Origin: Chondrilla cf. caribensis
Taxonomy: Eukaryota; Porifera; Demospongiae; Chondrillida; Chondrillidae
Assembly (NCBI GenBank): GCA_964020155.1
Contig: OZ026563.1
Location: forward strand, 2,982,940-3,046,939
Length of the DNA: 64,000 bases
Direction of reading: 5' to 3'
Shown: positions 32,038-45,300 of the stretch, piece by piece
Numbering within the stretch: position 1 is the first letter of the stretch
Layout: each line of letters starts with the position of its first letter
Notes under the pieces: model-generated
The model's database searches: none
What the model saw: only the letters and a program-made list of their open reading frames with translations
Told to the model about the DNA's origin: nothing
Translations under genes and position numbers: made by a program

Positions 32038-33085
32038 TAGACCGATTGCGCATTGACATCATCCTTTCCGGTTATGAAGACCGGAAATGGTCGCGAAGGG
32101 TGTTCGTCGTATAGATTCTCATAGTAAGACGTGTTAATAGGTTATATTTTGTCCTTGGGAAAGGAGATTTCGGAACTGTACGTATTTATTTCTCGACTGA
32201 TTGTAAATATGCCACACCGCTGTGCTGTTCCCGGTTGTACATCCAACAGCAAGACTTCTCTACAGGTGTTTTTCTTTCCACAAGTTTCCATCTGATGCAG
32301 CTCTTCGTCGTAATCGGGCTAAAAACATACGTAGAGTTGAAAGTAAGGGAGTTTGGACTATTAACAGTTCCGCACGTGTGTGTACTAAGCATTTTACTGC
32401 CGAATTGTACCACGTAAATTCGGTATCAGGTAGAAAAAGAATGCACAAGACCATATGGACAAACAGAATCTTAACATCCAAGTCCAAGTAGGATTGCAAC
32501 CCACTTCCAGCAAGAGGAAAGCACCTGCCAATGCCCCAGATGGAAACTTGTGAAAGGACGTGTGGAGAAGTCTTGCTGTTGGATGTACAGCCGGGGACAT
32601 GCAGCACAGTGGTGTGGCATATTTACAATCAGTCGAGAAATGTATAGAATACGTATGTACAGTTTGGAGAATCTCTTTTCACGCAGGCAAAATATAAGGT
32701 CAGAAGAAATAACAATCATATCTAAGCACGTGTGGACTATTCTTTGACGCTACACGAGACAGCAAAATATATCCATCGTTTACACATACACTTATGAAGA
32801 CGTGCCTCTATTACCACAGCTATACGGCGATCACGACGGAATATAACACCGGTATATCACATACCGCTGAACCGATTCAGCTTTTTTCCAGATCTACAAG
32901 CACTTCGATAGGCTAGCCATCATTTCAGCTGTTCAACGTTCAAATCGTCGGGAGATTTTCCACCAGGCTAGAGCCAGGAATGTCCTTTTTCGACAATCGG
33001 TACGTGTTCCCCATAGTAAAATCCTACCCATGACACCCTTCGCGACCACTTCCGTTCTTCATGACGTCAATGCGCAATCGGTCTA
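32038..33085. mobile_element. Palindromic DNA element with THAP-domain fragment, between ABHD12-like and SURF4
   Basis: Ends tagaccgattgcgcattgac (32038) and gtcaatgcgcaatcggtcta (to 33085) are inverted copies, extending inward through ggtcgcgaagggtgt. Inside, a second inverted repeat of about 150 bp (about 32140-32293 and 32537-32690) encodes the start of a THAP protein in both directions. The left copy reads MPHRCAVPGCTSNSKTSLQ and, after a one-base frameshift, FSFHKFPSDAALRRNRAK and ARVCTKHF. THAP zinc fingers are the DNA-binding domain of P-element-type transposases. A non-autonomous derivative is most likely. The target duplication was not resolved. Confidence 0.7.
32209..32491 (+). pseudogene. 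THAP-type zinc finger fragment, frameshifted
   Basis: Cys-x4-Cys near the start, the SFHKFP block and a later C-x2-H (RVCTKHF) give the C2CH order of THAP domains. The frame changes near 32270, between SLQ and SFHKFP, and no transposase body follows. It is a remnant inside the palindromic element rather than a host gene. Confidence 0.6.
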
Positions 33086-33176
33086 TTGCGCAATATCGGA
33101 AGCGAATGAAGAGGTGATAATGTCTGACTCGTAGTGACGTAGACACCTGCTCTAAGAACCACAAAGTCTTTGAAAC

Positions 33177-34718
33177 ATGGATTCTCTTTTGTCTAAGTTG
33201 GAGGATTTTACAGACAATATATTGCGACATTCGAAGAATTATCTGCCTCACTTAGCGAGGTTATGCTTAATCTCAACTTTTATTGAAGATGCTATTCGTA
33301 TGTGGTTCCAGTGGAGCGATCAGGCTAGCTATGTTGAAGTCACATGGCATTGTGGTGCCATATTGGCGAACGTTTTCGTACTCTGGAACATGGTGGCACA
33401 GGCCGCGGGGTGTCTCATGGTATTAATCCGCAAGAAGGTGTTTGTAGCAGTGGGCGTTTTGTTTGCAGTGATAGTAATCCAGGTAAGAATTTGTCGTAGT
33501 CTCTAGCTACAGAAGTACATACTATGATAAAGATGCTGTAACACGCGACTGTCCTTACACTTTCAGACTGTGGTCTACTCCGTCCTCTGGGATGCCAGGT
33601 TCTTTTTGAGGTGAGCTTGCTGTTCGATTATCTACTACAGTATTTACTATCCAAACAGAGTGATTCTGTTTACAATAGTTCTTTATTCCAATCCAGTATT
33701 TATATCGAGTTACTGGCATAGTACTTGATGCAGAATTACTAGGTCCATTGGCTTGATTGCAATAAAATTAAATGCAAAGCAAAGACTATCACTAATACCC
33801 TGATAGAGTTTAAAAAATTGATCTATTGTTGAAAAATGTCTTCCCTTATTCTGGCTGCATGTGTGTTGGTTAGAGTGAAAACAATATTTAGTCTGATGTT
33901 TAGTACATTAAAGACAGTGGGTACATGTTACGACATAGGCTATTGTCGTAACAAATTTTATTGTAAGGGATAAGGGAAGTAACTACAAGGACTGTTTGCG
34001 GTCACATAGTATTGTATGAGAGGGACCTTGTCGGTTGCCTTGTATAATAGTTTGTCGCTAAAGCAACATTACATTCCTATATAATTATGTGTAGTTTGTT
34101 GTCACTGTTTGCTTATGGACTTTCCACCTTATGGTGTGTTTTCATGTATCACTTTGTACCACTCTGAATGTTTACAGTTACATTTGTGTTACTTAGCAGG
34201 GAGTGGTCTTGATCAGATATACATACATATGTTTATGTATACATTCAGTTTGTTGAAATTTTTACAGGAATTTAGCACTTTTCGGTGCTTTGCTTTTGTT
34301 GTTGGCTGAGAGTTCCGAAGAAGCAAAGACTATGTTTGCTGGAATTCCAAGTACGGGGATCAACCAAACAAAAAACTATATGCAACTTGCCGGGAGACTG
34401 CTGGTGATTTTCATGTTTTTGACTCTCTTCAAATTTGATATGTCCTTCCTCCAAATCATTGGACTGATAGTGGGTGCAGTTTTCATGACGGGAGTTGCTT
34501 TGGGTTATAAAGCCAAAGTTTGTGCTTTGATTCTGATGTTGTGGCTGACGTGTTTGAATTTCATTATGAATCCATGGTGGAGTGAATCTTCTAGCATTAT
34601 GAGGGATTTCTACAAGTACGACTTCTTCCAAACACTCTCAGTTGTTGGAGGATTGTTGCTGATAGTTGCTCTTGGCCCTGGAGGAGTCAGCTGGGATGAC
34701 TACAAGAAGCAGTGGTAA
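33177..34718 (+). CDS. SURF4: SURF4-family ER cargo receptor, 3 exons, 266 aa
   Basis: Exons 33177-33482, 33567-33610 and 34268-34718; phases match, 801 nt. The length equals that of animal SURF4 (about 269). Conserved pieces include KNYLPHLARLCLISTFIEDAIRM, YSVLWDARFFLRNLALFGALLL, MQLAGRLLVIFMFLTL and WWSESSSIMRDFYKYDFFQT. About seven hydrophobic segments are spread over the chain. The C-terminus KKQW fits the KKxx signal for COPI retrieval to the ER. SURF4/Erv29p load soluble secretory cargo into COPII vesicles. The start at 33177 gives the family N-terminus. It is divergent from the ABHD12-like gene, with the THAP element between. Confidence 0.93.
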
Positions 34719-35557
34719 TCATTAGTGTTATTAACATGCACAGCATAGGTTGCTAACTCCAGCTAGGTGATAAGGAATATTGTGTGTTACTTGCCAATTA
34801 TAATGGTGACTAGTACATATATATGTACACATAATGATGTATTTACCATTGTACCTGTGTACACATAATCACGTATTTACCATTATACCCGTGTTATTAA
34901 TGATATTATTATACATGTACTATATTTATGAATGTACATATATTGCGTATATAGTGCATGTAGCTATTATAAAATATACAGTACTGATATAATGATAATA
35001 TAGCCATAATAATATTATTATAATTATTATAATATAATATGTATATATTTACTGTATATAATGTTATTCCAATATAATATGAGCATATTATAGTCATGTG
35101 AATGATAGTATTATCATACTACATATATAGGCTGGGGCTATAGGCATTCCCTCCTGTACAGCAGGTTATACAGCAAGTAGGTACATCAGTGGAGGCCAAG
35201 GAATGGGATCCAGCCCATGCAGGGCATTATAAACTGGTACGTATGTGGTATATCATGCTGCATCATGCAATACAATTCTTGTACGTACACCATGCATATG
35301 TAATTATAATGGATGATTATATGCACTACCATATTGTTTCACTATCTATACATGCATTGACCATTACTGATATGTACCATTTCTGTAGAGATCGAAATAC
35401 CAATGGAACCTGCGTATGACCCCAAAACCTGCACCATGTAATTATAATTATTAGGGTCCCTCAGTCAAGTACAAAAATTACTGATGTTACCAGTACTTCT
35501 AGCTACTGGTTGTGTAATAATATTTGAGCAGTATTTGAATTACTAACATACATAATA
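34719..35557. other. AT-rich spacer after SURF4, with two unassigned exon-like ORF pieces
   Basis: 34719-35130 is highly AT-rich without exons. At 35165-35236 an open piece (EAKEWDPAHAGHYKL) follows ccctcctgtacag and ends at gtacgt. A second piece at 35389-35456 (RSKYQWNLRMTPKPAP) follows tttctgtag, joins in phase 0 and reaches a stop. No upstream exon or family was recognised, so it is listed as a possible 3' part of a small unknown gene. Confidence 0.25.
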
Positions 35558-36067
35558 TGTGAGCAGATCTGAGAAAACAGCCCTCTACTGCACTTTCATG
35601 CATTTGCGTTTTTTGGCATCAATCGATAGCTTATCTACTCAGCATCACGATGACACTTTCGTAATTGTGATAGCTTGTTCTGTTTATGAGATATGTTGAG
35701 TTTAGTATCAGGCACTGAATCGATCGTTTATGGAAATAGCATCATTTCTGGTTGTTATTGCGGATTCTGTATATTCATTCCATTACATCATCTCGTTAAA
35801 CAAAATAGCGTCGAGTTCACGTACAGTTGCACAGAATGATTTTTCCAAGTTATTTCAGGGACAATGAGGATAGTTTGAACCTAGATCGTTTGTATAGACG
35901 TTTTTGTATTTTTTATTCAGTATTTGTTCTATTATACCTTTATGTACGTGCTAATTATATAATTACCATCTACTCAGCATCACAATTACACTTTCGTAAT
36001 TTGTATTAATTTCCCTCAGTGTAATCGTAAACAACCTTAGAGGGCTGTTTTCTCAGATCCGCTCACA
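35558..36067. mobile_element. Inverted-repeat element, 510 bp, TA-flanked
   Basis: Ends TGTGAGCAGATCTGAGAAAA and TTTTCTCAGATCCGCTCACA are inverted for about 30 bp (to agccctct / agagggct), with TA on both sides. Two internal direct repeats contain ctactcagcatcac and acactttcgtaatt (about 35634 and 35970). No ORF of note. It lies between the ends of SURF4 and TUBGCP5. Confidence 0.75.
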
Positions 36068-36364
36068 TATATATGGCAAATTACACACATTATGCACAAC
36101 CATCCCATCCCAAATCCACCATGTATCATAATATTATTTTGTGTACAATTATGTAAGTGATGGGTGTATATAATAGTGCTGTACTCGGATGAAGACCACA
36201 CCCATGTTATGTATTTATATTCATGCTCATAACATTACAGTAAGGATAACAATCAACAACAAACTGATACATTGTAAAATACACAATAATGTACATACTT
36301 AATTCTTTTCTTGTATATGTAGGCAATACAGTACAAAGATGTACAGTTCAGTAGCACCCACATC

Positions 36365-39300
36365 CTATTCTTTCACAGTCTTTCTTTCTGATCCCTGGTC
36401 AAACTTGAAAGAGTCAGCCAAGTAGTCCACTGTACACATCACAACAAACAAATTTCACTGTAAATTGTTGGGGAATAGTGTTTCAGGGAAGGTTTGCACA
36501 CGTACTGAGGAAATAGTGGCATACAGGTTACAGTGAGAACAACTTTTTCCAACATTCAATATAGATTGGGTTTGGAGATGAAGTATAGTGATTCCATACA
36601 CGTGTGCACTGCCATGGTGAAATGTATGTACAATAGTGGAGATGACAATATTCCAAATAGCTTACAATGAGGAATGGATCCTAATTTGACGGAATTTAGC
36701 AAATAGGTGGAGAGAAGAAAATTATACTTGGAAAAGTCGAGATGTATTTCCTCTATTGTAGCCATGCTGGAGACAATGAAATAAGAAAATGCAATAACTG
36801 TGATCACTTCAAGTTAGAGGATTAAAAAAAACAACAAGACAATTCACAGTAATATTGTCATAACTGCCTACTCCAAAGCAACATTCACACTCCACAATTA
36901 ACAAGGCACAAATCCTAAAGCTGGGAGACAAGTGTTGCTCCCCTAAGAGTTAAAGGCAGCATCTGTGCAATAGGTTTACAGGGGGCTGGGCTACTCTTAG
37001 AGGGTTGGGGGATCAGAGTGTATGTTCGTTGTAAAGGTCCACTAATGCATTTCCTTTTATTTGACTAATGGATAGTACTCCCTGAGACAGTCCCAGTGAT
37101 ACCCATTTTATGGGGATTTGAGTATTGATGGGGGAGTTATGAGCACACAAAGTCGCCAAAAAAAGAACTATGAGTGGGGATTTACAGTCTTCTGATCAAA
37201 GAGAGTGAATCTAGGCTATGATATCACCATGGTTACTTGGAAGATACTTGAGTATGGCAAGGAGTGAGGACGTTTTGACAAAGTCGATCTCGAGATTGCT
37301 ATGTCGTTCCAGTCCACAGCCTTAACAGATAGCTGAGCTCAATACACCTGGGTATCACCCAACATAGCTACCCCAAACATAACCCAACCTACAGTATAAG
37401 TATGTACGAGCCCCTACTTGAAGATTGAAGAGAACAAATCCCTATGTTTAATGAGCTAATCACACTGATCTACAAAATTTACATAAAGAATGCTTCTCGA
37501 AGCAAGTCGACAATGTAAGTCGTATAGGAAAAGAACAAGCACTTAACCATGACTACGTCTTATGTCTACAAGCAACCCAGTGTACATAGATATTTATTAG
37601 TGATCTGATATAACAATTGGAGCAATGTAACAACAATTTGCTTTGATTTACACTTTTGAAATCCCTTTCTTGTTCCCACAGCCACTCACAATAAATATAA
37701 TGTACATGTATACACTAATTCACACAAATACATCTTACTCTATATCCTGAAGATTGCTAGTCCATAGCTGTCCCAACATGAGACACATATTTAGAACTTT
37801 CAGTATGATCTCCTTCATGAGTTTAGCCTACACAAAGTTACACTCAATTTGTGATGTACACACACACTAAAAGTAGAACATCAACACACGTACGTACCTC
37901 TGAATTGAGTAAGCACTGATTGTAAATCAGGGCTAAGTAGGTTTGGTGCTTATTAACCAAATCCTCAAAACTAACAGCCTTTGGAATGGAAAACTTTGGT
38001 ACTATCGATGGTCATCATCATCATCAAACATTTGGCTACACACACCTGTTCAACACTCCTTTGAAATTGTAGTCCACAGTTGTGTAGCACCTGCAAAAAG
38101 CTATTCACTATGCTATCCAGTATGCAAAGAATGCACTTAAAGAACAAAATTGAGCTTAAAAACTCATGAATTGCCTACAGCCCTAGAAACTCTAATTACT
38201 TGCTTTACGTACACGTTTTGTAGTATATTGTTCTTCACAGGACATATCCGCCAAAGAAAGCTTCCTCATAGCTTTTTCAATAGATGTAAAAACTTTAAGG
38301 AGTTCAGTGATAGATATAACTTGAAACTATACAATAATCATGAAGTGCTGTATGGAGCCTTCGAAATAGTGCTATTTGTATTGCAAACAGCCGCCATTTT
38401 TGTGATCACTACAAACATCTTTTTAAACACTTTCGAATGTGCAAACAATATAAAATGACACAGAGTTGACTAACCGTTGCCAGTAAGTACATATCAACAC
38501 TGCCAACAAAGTGTAACAGCTTCCTTTTCAACAAGTGTAAACTATGAGCTGTAGAATGCTGACTTGCAGGAACTTGACGTCCTATTGTATCAATCATTTA
38601 CATAACATTATCACAGATCTGCAACATCAAGGCTGTTGTCATGTCCAATAATTAGATTTTTCTACTGAGCATGTGCTATGATAAGACACAGATCCAAATA
38701 CAATCACACTTAACATACTCACAGTTGACTGCACTACACTGCTATTCATAATAATAATACCGTAGGGCGGGAAATTATTGCGAGGTTTTATTTTCATGTT
38801 ATTCGCGATCAATCGGAATTCGGGAAAATTTCACCGTGTGAAAATTCATCAAGACTGTTCCCAACCCTAACAGTCGCAGTGAAAACGCAAAAATAAAACC
38901 ACGAAAATTGCATTTCGGGCAAAAACTTGAAATTTTCTTCTGCGAAAATTTCCCACTCTATGGTAGTTATATGATGTATACAAAACATAACGTGTATACA
39001 TACAGACATACTACAAACATGATACAAAATATGCATATGTATACAAAACATAACAAACATCATGTACATGTAGACATCCTTTATTCCAAAGCACACAATT
39101 TGGATTACACTCACCTTTTAAATGGCATCTTTGTACTGCCCACCTAGCCCACTTTAATTGCAACAGAAAACGAAATATTTCATTATAAGCATGCATGCTC
39201 TCCGCAGTTATGACCATGTCCAGTGGCCAAGGAATCTGAAAATTACAAATAAGATTAATTCCAACAAAAGTAGAGGACAAACGAAAGATAGGAAAAGTTA

Positions 39301-42300
39301 ACCTGATACTCTACTTGAACCACAGAAATCGACTCTATATTTTGTCTTTGTTCAACTGGTGGTTGAGATAATATAGAGACATGAAATCTATATAGAAGAG
39401 AAGGACAGGCATGACCTTTGCATGTGGATAAACTAAACACATAAAATATGTCATTGACCTCCTCAACCAATTCAAATATAGCACATATTATACATGAATC
39501 TCACAGAATAATGGATAACGTTAACAAAGTCAGTTAAAACACTCACAAATCATCCAATTCTTGCATACGTATATGTAGGCTCTCAGTCATTATGGTGTTG
39601 AGAAAGGATGCCGCATACCATGCTTTCCTCGCTTTAATCTACATACACAGCCAATGTGAGTATGGTGTTGGTAAGTACCTTGACAACCACACAAACAAAA
39701 GCGATACTCACAGCTTCAAATAATTCAGAACAAAAATGAGACATAACATCTCCTGCTCCCATCAACAAAATGTTCTGAAGATGTCACAGATATATATATA
39801 CATGGGTACCATCAGACTTACATAATATTATATCATATTGTTCACTTGTACCTGGATATTACTAATATGCTGTAGCAGATTATAATCTTTCTTCAAAACG
39901 TGTAGTAATAGTGATGCAGCCTGTACAATATTATGTACAATGTATACACAATAATCATAATATACGTGCATTACACAAGTATACTGTACATATGGATAAC
40001 CACTACTTCCACTTACCTGAGAACACAATGTCGACACAGGTTTGTGCAGGCTCATTGTCACCAAGTAGTGAAAAGGAACACTCATGGGAACGACTATACC
40101 ATGTGAGAATACAGCGCACAATGAACACATGCAGCATGGACCTGGCTTACAGTAGCTAGGATCTGGCTTACAGTAGCTAGGATCTGGCTTACAGTAGCTA
40201 GGACCTGGCTTACAGTAGCTAGGACCTGGCTTACAGTAGCTAGGACCTGGCTTACAGTAGCTAGGACCTGGCTTACAGTAATTGATTACATGTGTTCTTT
40301 GCATAATGTGTCAGTTAAACCAGGTGTCCGTAAATTGTCCATAACCCAGTCAAGGTGAACCACAAAGTTGTTTCGGATGAATAAAGTTTTTAGAACTCAC
40401 AGTGCCAGATAAATCTGGTGTGACCGTACTCATGTACGTAAATTATGCACCCTGGATTGTTCGAATAGAACTGATACTAGGGATACATAAGCAGGTGTAC
40501 CAATTGATTAATCAACTAGCCACCAAAAGGTCGGTAAGTGGCTAATATAGGCATTATTTATATCAATCACTTTTAGAAAGAAAACACAGTGAATAGATCC
40601 CACCCGAAGGTGATCTACGTATGTTACAGTGGGACCTGTTTAGTAACAGGGATATGGGGGTAGTTGTTTCCTACACTGTAGAGGTTTATCCACTCTTCAG
40701 AAGTGAAACATGTACTAGCACTATAGGAAAGCCCATTCAGAGGTCCACTGTAGATCTGCATATACGTACGTGAGTAGCACAAAGTGATACATGTACACTC
40801 ATAATGTGAAAATCACTATTATTAACTCACTTCTGCTTTGAAATATGGTACTTGAACACTGATTACATGCACATTCCAAAGTGGCTTCATGACAAGTGAT
40901 GTTGTCTCTAACGGCTGATGCAGTACCAGATGTAGTAGCATCAGACAAAGTATTCAGAAAACAGGACATCAACATTGGGTCAAAAGATCTGGATAGATCA
41001 GTGGTGGTAACTGGGGAAACTGAGCTGGATGTCTTCAATCCACCTTATAAGAGAATAACAACTTGGTATTCAAGAAGGCATCAAGATTGTACATACTACA
41101 AATCCAACTACATAGTGAAAATGAACCTGAAATGCTCGTTTTTGTCTCTGCTAATGTGAATGTTTCCAAATTTGCAAAAACTTCCAAGTGGAGAGGAGTT
41201 TGTTCAGCTTGAGAAAAAATGACCATATCAACACATGATAATTTTAGCATTTCTTAACAACACCTCACCAGTTGTTGGGGAGTAGTTTTGAATCTTGGAA
41301 AAGAATGAAAATAAGTATATACGAGCAGTGAAAAATCAAAGTACTTAAGTACATGCTGGGAGATGACAGATTGAAGCACACACTTACTACAGAAGCATTC
41401 TTCATCAAAATCAAAGATTTCCTTGCAATACACAGCTGTAGAATGCAATAAGCACTAAACCGTGAATGCAGATCTGCATGCGTAACTGATTACATTTTTA
41501 CGTGTAATGTGCCTTGCTTGTATCCTAGTTGAGGGTAATCAAAGGGAAAACTGTGTGTACATAAGCCATGTAGCACAGGTCAGTGATACAACACAGGTCA
41601 CCTATGTAACAGGTTTCATTGTAGGAATAATTGAATGAGAACAAGCCAGGAAATTAGTAAACATACTGATTCTATTGAATATATGTTTTATATGACTATG
41701 TACATACATATAAGCAGTATAAATCTTCTGTCATTCTCCACACCATGATACTAGTACGTGCTTACCAATTCAGATAGGGACATCAAGATATCAGGGAAGG
41801 TCTGATCATATTCACAGTCCACGCTACTGGAGGGTCTGCTGTGGCACAATACGGAACTGAAGACAGCATCAATTACTGATTCACTAAAATGGGAATAGAA
41901 GTACTGTACCATAGAATAGAAATGGGAATAGAAGTACTGTGTGTACATGATGACGGTATAAATGAAATTATTAAGTATGCAAGTATGTATGTTCAATACA
42001 TATACTGTAGATGCAGATAATACTCGCAAATAGTGTATTAAATTTTACTATTAAAGCAAACTGGTTATCAAATACACAACAAAATGTGGACACACATAAA
42101 TATACGGATGTAAGGTACATGTACGTAAGTACAAACCCATTGACAATATACTGTATGTGAGTATATATAAGTATATAAGTGAAATGTGGATTGACAGCTC
42201 GATGCAGTTGCTGGTTTTCAGCAAAAGAACCGTGGTCCCCAACACAATGCAATCTATTCATTGCCATGGGGTGGCAGGCATACTTCCAGTAATTGCATTG

Positions 42301-45300
42301 TCAAGTATGTATATATGTATACTTATTACATATAGTTATTATATATACGTATCATTGCAGTTCCACAACAAACATAGCAACTTAGTGTATGGGTACTTTG
42401 GATGTGGAGGAAGTTGTCACATACCTTAGAATCCACATATTTTCTGGTCTGAGACATTTCTCTAGTTGCTCCAGGTAAGCCTTCATAGTGACAACTGCCA
42501 CTGGGAACACAATTGGTATCTACATTAAAACACAATTACAATTACAGCATAGAAGTAGTTGTAGAGTTAATCTGAAAATGGTAACATGATTCAGGATTTC
42601 GATTCTTGAGTGAAATTGTTGTGAAGATTTCTCATTGAACACTGCTGGACACAGACTCAAGGTCTTCACAAAAGGGTACAGCCCCACTACAACCCCTTGG
42701 ATCAGGCTAAGTGCAAACAGAGTGAACACCAGTGCCTATATACACACAACTGTACCAGATCACGGTCATCACAGCACACAGCTTCTTGAAAAAGTAGCCA
42801 TACATCATTCAAGACTGCCACTGGGACCTACACAATGCATACAATACACCTATGCAAGTATCTACATTAGTAAATTTCTACACAGATGTATGACAAACGC
42901 ACCAGAGAAACCAGAGGACCACTACCACTCCATGCTGAAATCAAGGAATGAATGTAAGATACAGTTCGGTATTGTTGTTGAAGCCTTGAATATAATCCCA
43001 GTACGGTCAAGTTTTTTCCTGTAATTACAAAGTTGCACATGTACATAATATGCACATGCACACATACATAGGTAGATGCGTACATACTGTATACAGTGTG
43101 CACTGTATCCATTAAAATTATAACTCACTGATGTCCTCAAGTCCGAGTATGAAACTGGAAAATTGCTAGTGTATGAAAGGAGAAATTGAATGTATGTACA
43201 TACAAATATGTGTGCAGTAAGATTTGTTATCATCACTAAAGTAGCCAAATAATTCACCTGAAGATATGCCTTGAGTCCAGCAATACAGGCACCAATTATA
43301 GGAGCAGGCAAGCCAACTCCTCGACTCATCTCTATTTCCCATTTTTGTACAAAATTCCTGATATCGTGCACCTTGGACGCATAGTTACTGAAGAAGGTCA
43401 CAATATCACAATACTGCTTCTCCTAAGATAAGAACAAAAAGCCATACAAGGATGACATAATTGAAATCATGGGGGTGTTTATACAGAAGGTATGTTTGTT
43501 ATGATGTTCTCTGACTTTGTGGTATATACATGCTAGCATGTTATTGTAAACTGTGCAAGAAATACAAGTAGGTATGTGGTATGTTGCATGGGCGGCTTCA
43601 AAGGAAAAGCAGTGCACACATGCGTGATGTGTGCACACTTTCCGGATGTACGCACTCTTTCATTCGATGTTGGGTATTCATTGTGGATAATTGGTTATTT
43701 CCTATTCACGTGTCTACTAATCATTGCTCAACCAAAGGTGCACTTTCAAAATTAATAGCAACTGATTGATCCGCTACAGCTTCTCGAGAGGTACTTCAGT
43801 TATTACATAGAACATGTGTATACCAGTACATTATAGAAGCCTGTTTCGGCGGATTACCACTAATAATCCTTAAGGAAATCACTAGCCAAAGATTGTTCAC
43901 ACAACAGCAGTTGACTATTAGCTTTGTTTGGTGATTATGGCTTACAATATGTGTGCTGGTTCGATATGTGAGGGTGACTGCTAATGCTGTGAGATGAAAA
44001 ATGGATAAAATGAAAATCGAATAGTTTCCACATTTGACTGTTGCATGATACATACTGTGAATGTCCAATTGATGGTCTTATAAATGTACGTGGAATACAC
44101 CTAAATCTCTGTTTACAGGGTTGGGTCCCTTGTGGATAGCCGAGGATTCTAGAAGACATCTACTGAAGGTCTGGGGAGGGGCATCATCCCACTTACTGGA
44201 ATGTCCAGTGGAATGGGAGTGTTCTGCTAGGGCTGAGGTGGGTGCACCACAGTTACAGACTGAGCTTTAGTGTTGACTCATTCATGTTGACTTCTTTGAC
44301 TCATTGGCCTAGTGTCTTACTGGTACGTACGTCTCATGTATGTTTTAGGACAGTTAGCACAGGGCATCTGGTAAACTACACCTGATCAACCAGTGGTGCC
44401 AGTAGTCAACAATACATGCATGTAATAGTGAGCTGCTGAAAGAGTGCACCACGTTTTCATACATATCACAATAGCTGTTACAGCAGGTTTTCAACTACAC
44501 CAACATCAGTGAGGAAGTGGGGATATCCAGCTATCAAATACAGGTACTTTTTCACTAGACGTATGTAAGTATCTGACAAGAGAGGTACTACTGTGAATGA
44601 TGCATGCTAATCATTGATATTCTTTGAAGAATGACAAAACTACACTAGTACTAGTCTGGGTGCATATATTGTACAGTCATAATGCACCTGAAGATGCTTG
44701 GGGTATATCTCAGACTTACACAGAACAAGAGTAACATTGTACTTACGTACGTACGTAGGTTCACATCCTATAATATATGTACTTCTACACACGTACGGTA
44801 TGAAAGAATCTCGGCACATTAAATGTGGACGCTAATTAAATACGTACCTCTGATGAAGGTTTAGCGAAAATACTAGAATAAGCACTTCCTTGAAGCAACC
44901 TACATATGTATATATGTAATACAGTAAATAAGTACATAACAGCATCAGTCACAGTATGTTTGGTTGCATACACAAGTATATAAATATACATATGTATAAT
45001 ATTATACAAAAAGTGCATTTTGCTCACCAAAGAATCTCTTTTATAATTTCACAGTCAGTAAGTCCACTCAAGGATTGAGGCACATTTTCACTAAAAACAA
45101 TACACAGTATCATTGAAAGTTTTGGCACCTTACATTTATGTGAACTGTACAATCCCAATTATCGTACTTAATCATATACGGTGAAAAACGACATCCTTTG
45201 GGGAAACAAGTATATGTCAGATGTGTATATATGTCTTATGCATTATTATGCACGTATTTTGTTTCATGTATGATTGCATGAATGTACTGGCCTTATCCCC

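Noticed and set aside
32394..32719. Overlapping minus-strand ORFs as a THAP gene
   Set aside because: They are the inverted second arm of the palindromic element, with frameshifts and no downstream domain.
39828..40304. Minus-strand ORF with SYCKPGP repeats
   Set aside because: Created by the 21-bp intronic tandem repeat. Only the part AASLLLHVLKKDYNLL and the piece near 40050 are real TUBGCP5 exons.
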